A stretch of 41,505 nucleotides of DNA, from NCBI GenBank assembly GCA_002239005.1, contig MPNL01000029.1, forward strand, positions 1 to 41,505, in the 5' to 3' direction. This stretch comes from Truepera sp. bin119. GTDB lineage: Bacteria; Deinococcota; Deinococci; Deinococcales; Trueperaceae. Shown piece by piece: positions 16,560 to 22,510 of the stretch (position 1 is the stretch's first letter; each line of letters begins with the position of its first letter). Below the pieces are notes generated by a model, which saw only the letters and a program-made list of their open reading frames with translations, ran no database searches and had not been told where the DNA came from. Made by a program: the position numbers and the translations under genes.

Positions 16560-17166
16560 TGGCCCCTCGTTCCCAGATGGCTGCGCCGTTCCTCACGACG
16601 AGGTCGAAGGTGCTCGAGATACCACCTCTCGATGGGCTCCACAAGGGGGTACCAACACGCCAGGAGGCTCGGCTCCTCGCGCGCCGAGAGTCGTTTGTGG
16701 CGCGTCTCCACAGGTGCGTCCACGGGTACGGACAGGTCGATCGGATCGCTCGGTTCGGGGCGGATGGAGAACAGGCAGTCGAGCACAATGACACTTCGGG
16801 GCTCCCGCTCAACGAAATCCGTTCGCATAAGATAGGTCCCATCGGGTCGAGCAGCCTCGAAATCGTAGATCTGCCACTTTGCAGACTTCCCGGTCAGGAG
16901 TGGTTCCAGGGCTTCGATGCGCAGGCGTTGCCAGTCGAGAGCGTCCGCAACCCTTGCCGACGGTGTGCGAGCATACCACTCTACATCCGGGATGTCCGAA
17001 GTGATGAAGTTGTCTGAACTAGAGCAGCGTCCAGTGTTCCCGTGATCAGGTGGGCCAGAGTGGACTTCCCAGAGCCGCTGCCACCGTCGAGAGCAATCAG
17101 GATCGGGCCGTCGCGTTGAGCAATCAGGTGACGAGCTTCGGCGAAGATTGCGTCTGCAGTGGCTTC
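16560..17166 (-). pseudogene. Uridine-kinase-like P-loop protein, two frameshifts
   Basis: Reading the minus strand from 17166 gives a P-loop kinase of about 200 residues spread over three frames. The first has LIALDGGSGSGKSTLAHLI (Walker A). After a one-base loss near 17009-17016 it continues as NFITSDIPDVEWYART, then DWQRLRIEALEPLLTGKSAKW and SVIVLDCLFS. Near 16602-16616 a second shift leads to FDLVVRNGAAIW. The order P-loop, DWxRL, PLL.G, YD, lid fits the uridine-kinase-like family of small P-loop kinases. No good start codon precedes the P-loop closely; an ATG at 17286 is possible. Two independent lesions make a sequencing error less likely than true decay. Confidence 0.62.
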
Positions 17167-17384
17167 TGAACCGGAGGTTGGGGTCGGGTCGGGACCTGAC
17201 CGATGCCTGAGTCCCTCAGCACACCAGGGTCTCCTGTCTGGTCGAGTTCTCTGTTGCTCCGCAAGACCGCGAACACCCCTTCCCAACCGTACGGCCTTTG
17301 CGATTCAGGCGCGCAGAAGGCTGCGAGATCGAGGGCAGTGCCGCGCGACCTCCTTGAGGGGGGCGGGTGTCGTCGGTAGCTCGG

Positions 17385-18158
17385 TCAGCCGTAGCTCCCG
17401 TGGGGTAGGAAACCGAGGAGTCGGCGCAGGCGTGGGTTGGCGTCTGCGTAGATGTGCTCGGGCATGAGGTAATTCATGAACGGGTAGTACTTGTGGCCGA
17501 TGATGCGACGTGCGTAGGTGACTTGGGTGATGTAGCGGGTGCGGTCACTCCGGTTGGGTCCGCCCCGGTTCCAGACCTAGTTGTTGAACAGAACGACGCT
17601 GCCCGCCCGGCCCAGGTTGTAGTGGATCTGGCTCTCCCACTCGGTGCCCTCGAGCCTCTCAGGGGGCGTGGCGCCGAACAGATGGGAGCGGGGGATCACT
17701 TCGGTGCCGCCGTGCTCGATATCGGTGACATCTGTGAGGTGGTAGTTGGCGGTGAAGAAGAGGACCGGGAGATGCACGTTGGTCGGCGGGTCGCCGTGGG
17801 TGACAATGTAGTGAGCGTGATCGTCCTGGTGCCAGCTGGTGATACCCCCTCCCGGAGGGCTCTGGAACGAGTCGTTGTGGATCACATGGCAGTTGGGGGC
17901 AATCAGCACCTCAGCCAGACTGACGATCGGCTCGAGGTCGAAGAGCCGCACATTCAGTTCGCTCGTCTCGAACAGCCTGTGACTCAGCCGGGTCTTGTCG
18001 CTGATGCGATTGAGACCGTTCTTGTTCTCTCGTAGAGCCCGGTCGAGGTCGTCACGCAAGGTCGTGCACTAGTCGGGCGGCAACACGTTCTCGAGGAAGA
18101 GAAAACCTTCTCGGTGAAATGCCTCCACCCAGGCCTCGAGTTGCTCAGGACTTGCCAT
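17385..18158 (-). pseudogene. Phytanoyl-CoA dioxygenase (PhyH) family, two in-frame TAG codons
   Basis: One uninterrupted frame of 258 codons from the ATG at 18158 to the TGA at 17387-17385, apart from TAG at codon 30 (18071-18069) and codon 194 (17579-17577). The product resembles Fe(II)/2-oxoglutarate PhyH dioxygenases. It has an N-terminal EGFLFLENVLPPD, the iron HxD in SWHQDDHAHYIV (His110, Asp112), GGTEVIPRSHL, and a C-terminal VWNRGGPNRSDRTRY where the 2-oxoglutarate Arg is present. The distal iron His expected three residues after the second TAG is Asn. No frameshift is present. The simplest reading is a recent pseudogene; amber readthrough is the other option but would not restore the missing His. 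A MITE lies 73 bases upstream of the start. Confidence 0.75.
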
Positions 18159-18209
18159 CTGGCCGGCCAGGTACGTGGGTACCCCTCGAGTATCCATGAT
18201 TGAGGGTTT

Positions 18210-18215
18210 ATTGTA
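18210..18215 (-). promoter_or_regulatory. -10 element of the PhyH gene, -35 region displaced by MITE
   Basis: On the minus strand TACAAT (18215-18210) matches five of six bases of the -10 consensus and lies about 52 bases before the PhyH ATG. The -35 position would fall at 18233-18238, inside the left terminal repeat of the MITE at 18231. The insertion therefore probably replaced the original -35. Confidence 0.35.
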
Positions 18216-18221
18216 CCGTAG

Positions 18222-18492
18222 CCGCTCGTGGGTCGTAACGTGAGATTATCTCTTACCCCCTTCAAGCCGTTCCCAAAACGAAGTTATCTCCGTCTGGAAG
18301 GCGATTTCTCGATGATTCTTCCTTCCCCTGGTACGGGTATAACTCGGTGAAGCTTATTCGAGAACCGCCCCTTCACTCTTCATCATGACCCCCCTACCGG
18401 CACCAATTCCAAAACCACGGATTCTGCCAACGTCTAGTACGCATGTCCTCTGGTAGGGGTGCGAGATAATCTCACGTCACTACCCGCTCGTG
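18222..18492. mobile_element. 253-bp MITE-like element with 9-bp target duplication
   Basis: The element runs from 18231 to 18483 and is bounded by inverted repeats of about 29 bp (18232-18260 and 18455-18483, about 24 of 29 identical). The shared core is ACGTGAGATTATCTC. The 9-mer CCGCTCGTG occurs directly outside both ends (18222-18230 and 18484-18492), the signature of a target-site duplication. No open frame inside resembles a transposase, so this is a non-autonomous element. The parent family is not certain from the ends. Confidence 0.75.
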
Positions 18493-18603
18493 ACATGAGA
18501 CAATAACCCCGTTTGCTACCTGAATAGCACCCCAGAATGGAGCAGGTTGAAGGCTGCAATATCCGTCGCCCCAACCTCCCCGACGCCTTCCTCTTTTCGC
18601 AGA

Positions 18604-18765
18604 CTATCCTGCTACATAACCCGTCGTTGTAATAGTAGGAGAGCCGCTGCCGGGTAATGTGCCGATAACGGCCAACGGTAAGATTGTGGAGAAGACGAAG
18701 GTTCCTAAGCGACCATAAACAGGTAGAGGGTATTTTGCAAACTCGGTCAGGCTCCAAATCTTAGA
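18604..18765 (-). pseudogene. Possible ABC-2-type permease fragment
   Basis: Minus-strand translation from about 18765 reads SLTEFAKYPLPVYGRL and FVFSTILPLAVIGTLPG, followed by a short tail and a stop at about 18604. The YP.PVYGR ... F..T.ILPLA pattern recalls the last helices of ABC-2 family permeases. The fragment is fused in frame to the IS5-type end upstream, which explains its apparent start. It has no other part of the gene nearby. The identification is tentative. Confidence 0.35.
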
Positions 18766-18896
18766 GTTTGAACGAAAAGTCATCATTCCCGGGATCAACC
18801 GATCTTTCCAACCAGTCGGCATCTTGCTACCCGTCGCATCATGAACCGGCAGGCTGCCAGTTTCACCCAGGCCATCGAACTCGCAAGGGTTCGAAG
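18760..18896 (-). repeat. IS5-type 3' end, copy B
   Basis: About 137 bp nearly identical to 19861-19997 and in the same orientation. It covers the left tip (TTAGAGTTTGAACGAAAAGT) and the last 35 or so codons of the transposase. Copy B stops where copy A continues into the catalytic domain. The two copies bracket the three small membrane genes. Confidence 0.82.
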
Positions 18897-18990
18897 GGCG
18901 GATTCTCGCTAAGCCACCAGCAGTCCCAGGACGAACGATGCAACTACTATCCTTCTCATAGGACCAGAGCTAGGACTGCCAGGACTTGTT

Positions 18991-19266
18991 TCATTCGTCG
19001 TACTCCATCCTCGGCCTGTTCGCGCCGACCGGGTGCTTGTTGGCCATGACCTGATCCCGGATATCCAGGAGTATGCAGATCGGGCCGAAGTAGAAGATGC
19101 AGAGAAAAAAGCCGGTGACCAAGCCCAGGAGAGCCCCCAGGAGGATCCCGACATCTCCCAGAGGCTCCCTGATACCTAGTGCTCCCCCAACAATGGAGCC
19201 GATCATGACTACCGCAATGCCGATGTCGATCAGTCCTGGAACTGCCCGCACGATTAGACCCCTCAT
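18991..19266 (-). CDS. Small membrane protein, 91 residues, unknown
   Basis: The ATG at 19266 follows an excellent ribosome site (TAAGGAGGGAAC), which supports a real gene. The product has two long hydrophobic segments (about 10-32 and 38-68) with a short loop GIREPLGDVG between them. A polar C-terminus, RDQVMANKHPVGANRPRMEYDE, is probably cytoplasmic. I do not recognise the family. It is the third gene of a tight three-gene set on the minus strand: nine bases separate it from the 55-residue gene upstream. The set lies between two IS5-type ends, so it may be cargo of a composite element. Confidence 0.65.
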   Translation of the reverse strand: MRGLIVRAVPGLIDIGIAVVMIGSIVGGALGIREPLGDVGILLGALLGLVTGFFLCIFYFGPICILLDIRDQVMANKHPVGANRPRMEYDE

Positions 19267-19275
19267 GTTCCCTCC

Positions 19276-19443
19276 TTAGATTCCGAGGATTGAAAGGGCG
19301 ATCACCGCTCCGAACACAACCCCGACCACGATATAGGTGGCGGCTATGCGGAGGGAGATTCGATCTCGCTTCCGCAGGAACAGTGTGAGCTGAACCAGGA
19401 AGACGACCGCGATGGCCAGGATGATCCAGTTCAGGGGACCCAT
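19276..19443 (-). CDS. Small membrane protein, 55 residues, unknown
   Basis: A short gene from the ATG at 19443 to the TAA at 19278-19276. The ribosome site AAAGGAG lies within the end of the preceding gene. The product has two predicted helices: the first spans residues 5-23 (LNWIILAIAVVFLVQLTLF), then a basic turn RKRDR, and the second spans about 31-53 (LRIAATYIVVGVVFGAVIAL). It starts three bases after the stop of the coiled-coil gene, so the two are translationally linked. No family was recognised. The strongest evidence that it is real is its position in the tight gene chain and its good ribosome site. Confidence 0.6.
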   Translation of the reverse strand: MGPLNWIILAIAVVFLVQLTLFLRKRDRISLRIAATYIVVGVVFGAVIALSILGI

Positions 19444-19446
19444 GGG

Positions 19447-19776
19447 CTAACTCCTTTCGGCTTGGAGGTCGGTTATCGCTTTGCCGTGATGAAGTACGAT
19501 CCTGTCGATCTTCTCCCCCCTCCGCTCTATATCTTCGATCAGTCTCTCCTCAAGGTAGTCCAGGCGAGCTTCGAGCTTGCCTATCAGTTCCTCAAGGTGG
19601 TCCAGGCGAACCTCAATCCCGCCCAACCTGGTACGCAAGTCCTTGAAACCGAGATGGAGGAGCTTTATCTCAGAACGGATTGCCCGCATCTCGTCGCGGA
19701 CACCGGTCAACATCAACCGGTTGATGGTCACCAGGATGACGCCCACGATGATGATGACCAGGATTTCGGCGGTCAT
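19447..19776 (-). CDS. Membrane-anchored coiled-coil protein, 109 residues
   Basis: The N-terminal 22 residues (AEILVIIIVGVILVTINRLML) form one transmembrane helix. Residues 25-105 are charged, with a clear heptad pattern: three related stretches around LGGIEVRLDHLEELIGKLE, ARLDYLEERLIEDIERR and GEKIDRIVLHH. This suggests a long parallel coiled coil in the cytoplasm. The ATG at 19776 has AGAGGT as ribosome site. It is the first gene of the three-gene membrane set. Similar small TM-plus-coiled-coil proteins occur beside mobile or toxin modules, but no specific family is recognised. Confidence 0.7.
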   Translation of the reverse strand: MTAEILVIIIVGVILVTINRLMLTGVRDEMRAIRSEIKLLHLGFKDLRTRLGGIEVRLDHLEELIGKLEARLDYLEERLIEDIERRGEKIDRIVLHHGKAITDLQAERS

Positions 19777-19860
19777 GCCATTACCTCTACCTATCAGTTA
19801 TGAAGGCTAACAGAGGGTTATGTCAACAAAGCTGTATACTAATCCCACCACGGTTCCGCT

Positions 19861-20330
19861 CTAAGAGCTTGAACGAAAAGTCATCATTCCCGGGATCAAC
19901 CGATCTTTCCAACCAGTCGGCACCTTGCTACCCGTCGCATCATGAATCGGCAGGCAGCCGGTTTCACCCAAGCCAACGAACTCGCAAGAGTGCGCTCGAA
20001 GTCCTTCGCTAGACGCCGACAGCGACCTAGCCAGGCAAAGGTCCTTTCGACTACCCAACGACGAGATAGCACGGTAAAGCCCTGCTTTCCCTTGGGTTTG
20101 ACCACGATCTCGAGTAGATCGGAGAGTCCCAACTTCTTTGACCTCCCCGCTAGTTTCGGACCCGCATAGCCACCATCGGCAAACAGCTTCTTTACCGTTG
20201 GAGCCCTCGCCAGCAGTTCTAGGATTACGAAGGACGGACTCTTCGGGTCGGTCGTCTTGATGCTCTGGCTGTCGATGACAGCCGCCGTCGGCTCCAGACC
20301 CGAAGCGAAAACGGCCAAAGCCGGGGCCCC
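19861..20330 (-). pseudogene. IS5-family (IS427-like) transposase remnant, copy A
   Basis: Minus-strand translation shows PTAAVIDSQSIKTTDPKSP (first catalytic Asp), then LFADGGYAG (second Asp) and the C-terminal RRWVVERTFAWLGRCRR (catalytic Glu), typical of IS5/IS427 DDE transposases. About 50 residues normally lying between DSQS-KTT and the ADGGYAG segment are missing, and the whole N-terminal third is absent. The left end of the element is near 19861, where it matches copy B at 18760. No matching right end was found. The remnant begins where the IS982-like transposase stops making sense, so two different IS families are joined here. Confidence 0.8.
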
Positions 20331-20396
20331 CCGCTGGGGGTACGGACTCTACGGGTCTACGGGCCCAACGAAGCCCTAAAGGCGGACTCTTCGGGT
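20235..20396. repeat. Motif CGGACTCTWCGGGT, three copies at IS junctions
   Basis: Copies lie at 20235-20248, 20343-20356 and 20383-20396. A partial copy (CGGACTCTACG) lies at 14456-14466 in the miniature element. Each sits at, or within about 40 bases of, a point where one IS sequence breaks off. Confidence 0.6.
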
Positions 20397-20775
20397 TCGC
20401 CACCGGTAGTGGTTTGCTGTCGACCAGATGAATCCGGTTAGCTGTCAGCACTGAGAGGGCGAGCTTGGCCAGTAGCCTTTCGGCATTCCGTAAGATCCGA
20501 TGGTAGCGGGTGTAGTGGGGTAGTTTGGGGAACAGTTCACTGAAGAGTTGGTTGACGATCCAGTACCAGGTACTCTCATATCCAGCGAATCCGTCCTTCG
20601 GTTGGGCAAGGATCTCACCTACGACTGCGATGGTCAAGAGTTCGCTGTAGCTCGCTTTCTGGGCAGGTTGCTGGGGTAGTAGCTTCTGATAGGGTTTGAG
20701 CCAGTCATCGATATAGACGAATACTGTGAGAAACAGGTCTTCTGGCTTATACTGGTATCGGGGATGGGGCTTCAT
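20340..20775 (-). pseudogene. IS982-like transposase, N-terminal half
   Basis: From the ATG at 20775 about 135 residues look like an IS982 transposase N-terminus: YQYKPEDLFLTVFVYIDDWL, SELLTIAVVGEILA, LPHYTRYHRILRNAE and IHLVDSKPLPVAN with the first catalytic Asp. After this the frame reads into a low-complexity stretch and then IS5-type sequence in another frame. The second and third catalytic residues are lost. Twenty or so codons of the same start also survive in the miniature element at 14408. Confidence 0.72.
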
Positions 20776-20860
20776 GAAAACCTACCATCCCCCTTTCTTT
20801 GCCTGCAGATCAAGTAGCAAACGACGTAATACGGTGGCGAGGCCGTTGGAGGGAGAGAGT

Positions 20861-21177
20861 ATGGTCATGCAGGGTTTGGTGCTCAGGTTGAGGGAGCGCT
20901 TGAGGAGTACACGCGCCATCACAATCAGATCCCGACGCATTGGCCGGAGCTCATCGCCGCGCTCCGCGAAAGCGGGGTCAGGAAGATCCGTACCTTCGTT
21001 GCCGAGCCGTATCTCTACCTGTACGCTGAGGTGGAGGATGAAGGGGCCTTTCCACACTTGTGGGACACTGAGGCGCACAAGGAGTGGGCTAAGGTCATGG
21101 ATCCGCTGATCGAGCTCAATGAGGAGCAGAAGCCCAACGCCCGCTTTATTCCCCGGATCTTCACATTTGATGCCTAG
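20861..21177 (+). pseudogene. rhaM: L-rhamnose mutarotase (RhaM), one frameshift
   Basis: From the ATG at 20861 (or 20867) the frame gives MQGLVLRLR, the usual start of rhamnose mutarotases. After a shift of one base at 20887-20896 the other frame continues with ALEEYTRHHNQIPTHWPELIAALRESGV, and later LYLYAEVEDEGAF and FIPRIFTFDA, ending at the TAG 21175-21177. The catalytic-type His in the HH..HWPEL region and the total length of about 104 residues fit RhaM (COG3254), which interconverts alpha- and beta-L-rhamnose. The stop overlaps the start of the SDR gene (ATG at 21170). A sequencing error would make it intact; the location at the edge of the mobile zone makes real decay likely. Confidence 0.72.
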
Positions 21178-21997
21178 GTTGGAGAGCGGCCCCGACCTCG
21201 CTGGCAAGGTTGCCGTGGTGACCGGAGCGAGTCGGGGCTTGGGCAGTCGGGCTGCGATCCGTCTGGCGGAGTGCGGCGCTCGGTTGATGCTCGTGGCCCG
21301 TGGTGAGCGGGGTTTGGCGGAGACCGCCTCGGTGATCGAGAGTGCGGGTGGGCAGGCGACTACTTACCGCGCCGACCTGAGCGACCCCTCGTCGATCGGC
21401 GGTCTTGCGGCCGCCACCCTCGAGCGGCTAGGGCAACCGGCGATCCTGATGAATGCGGCAGGCACATTTGGGCCGGTCCAGTTCATTCGCGACAGCGACC
21501 CGGCGGCGTGGACCGACACCCTCATGATCAACACCGTGAGCGCCTACCTCACCTGCCGCGCTTTCGTCGGCGGCATGATCGACTCGGGCTGGGGCCGGAT
21601 CGTGAACGTCAGTTCGGCCGCCTCACTGCACGAGCCGGGCCCGCTCAATAGCGCCTACGCAACCAGCAAGGTAGCGCTCAATCGGTTCACTCGCCAGCTC
21701 GCTGCTGAGCTGGTGGGCAGCGGGGTGACCGCCAACGTGATCCATCCGGGCGAGGTGAAGACGGAGATGTGGGCCTATATCTGCGACACCGTTCGGGACG
21801 CCGGCCCCGAGGCTGACCGCTACCGCGAGTGGGCTACCATGGTGGAGGAGACGGGGGGTGACGACCCCGACAAGGCTGCCGACTTGGTGCTCGGGCTGAT
21901 GAGCGAGGATTCCGCGTCGGTGACCGGTCGCTTCCTCTGGATTGAGGGTGGTCTGCAGGTGCCCATCCCGAGTTGGGACGATCCTCCGGGCAGGTAG
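21170..21997 (+). CDS. Short-chain dehydrogenase/reductase
   Basis: A classical SDR of 275 residues from the ATG at 21170, which overlaps the rhaM stop. The Rossmann glycine motif is TGASRGLG (18-25), followed by NAAG (95-98) and the catalytic set Asn121, Ser149, Tyr163 and Lys167 (YATSK). The end of the sequence, VTGRFLWIEGG, is the usual SDR C-terminal segment. An Arg at 44 following the second strand suggests NADP(H) preference. The substrate cannot be told from sequence. Coupling to rhaM hints at a sugar such as rhamnose or fucose. A long hairpin begins at its stop codon and could end the transcript. Confidence 0.87.
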   Translation: MPRLESGPDLAGKVAVVTGASRGLGSRAAIRLAECGARLMLVARGERGLAETASVIESAGGQATTYRADLSDPSSIGGLAAATLERLGQPAILMNAAGTFGPVQFIRDSDPAAWTDTLMINTVSAYLTCRAFVGGMIDSGWGRIVNVSSAASLHEPGPLNSAYATSKVALNRFTRQLAAELVGSGVTANVIHPGEVKTEMWAYICDTVRDAGPEADRYREWATMVEETGGDDPDKAADLVLGLMSEDSASVTGRFLWIEGGLQVPIPSWDDPPGR

Positions 21998-22008
21998 TCC
22001 TGCCGGAC
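21985..22008 (+). terminator. Hairpin at the end of the SDR gene
   Basis: TCCGG-G-CAGG pairs with CCTG-CCGGA around a TAGT loop (21985-22007): nine base pairs with one bulge, overlapping the last codons and the stop. There is no T-run, so termination would be of the weak or factor-assisted kind. Confidence 0.4.
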
Positions 22009-22510
22009 CATGCTCCGCTCTAAGCGCTTTGGAGTTTCTCCAGTGCCACCAGAGCACCGTAGTTGTAGGGGATTCCGCCGCACCCATAGACCGCGACGCA
22101 GCGACCCTCCATGTGAGGTCGTATGGATCCTGCCAGCTCTTTAGGCTAGGGCCCAGACCGTCTGAGCGAAGCTCTCGAAAAGCTCCGTGAAGCTTCAGTT
22201 GCTGGGCTGGGCGAAGCCGAAGTGATAGCGATGCTGGTGTCGGGGTTGTCGTTCGCTTGGAGACCCCCGGTCAGGGTACGCACCCGCGTCACCGACCTCT
22301 AATCTCGAGAGAGGGGATCGGGAGATCCGTATCTCTCCTCTGCATATGGGTGAGCGCCGGGAGTAGTAAAGGGGCCGAAATCGTGTGCAGGCCCCCACTG
22401 GTAGTGACCGGAGTTTACAACAGGAGTGGGTGGGTGCCGATGGGAGGCTGGACATGGCTCCCGGTGCTCGAGGAGGACCCGGTCGCCGGCGAAGCATGAA
22501 ATAATGGCGT
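22009..22510. other. Intergenic region with a possible gene remnant
   Basis: About 500 bp before the molybdenum hydroxylase gene. On the minus strand 22112-22018 a 31-codon frame begins ATG and reads VAVYGCGGIPYNYGALVALEKL, which faintly resembles the N-terminus of a metallophosphoesterase; it ends in a TAG and no continuation was found. The rest has no recognisable gene, repeat or RNA. No good ribosome site precedes the next gene. Confidence 0.3.

Larger units (their letters stand above)
18506..20827 (-). mobile_element. IS982-type unit, 2.3 kb mosaic with nested insertions
   Basis: On the minus strand the unit starts at 20827 with the same tip as the 214-bp miniature element and ends at 18506 with the matching inverted tip (ACCCCGTTTGCTACCTGAAT read on the plus strand). 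AATA flanks both sides (18502-18505 and 20828-20831), the complement of the TATT flanking the miniature copy. Inside, in minus-strand order, are the 5' half of an IS982-like transposase (20775 to about 20340), an IS5-type transposase remnant (about 20330-19861), three small membrane genes (19776-18991), a second IS5-type end (about 18896-18760), a membrane-permease-like fragment, and the 3' tip. Confidence 0.6.

Noticed and set aside
17385-18158. Idea that TAG is a sense codon in this genome
   Set aside because: Good genes here (rpoZ, coaBC, preA, preT, the ABC ATPase) end in TAG, so general reassignment is excluded. Only local suppression remains possible.
18434-18757. A minus-strand open frame of about 107 codons
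   Set aside because: It runs across the MITE end, the IS982-type tip and the permease-like fragment without a motif or ribosome site. It is a chance frame over a mosaic.
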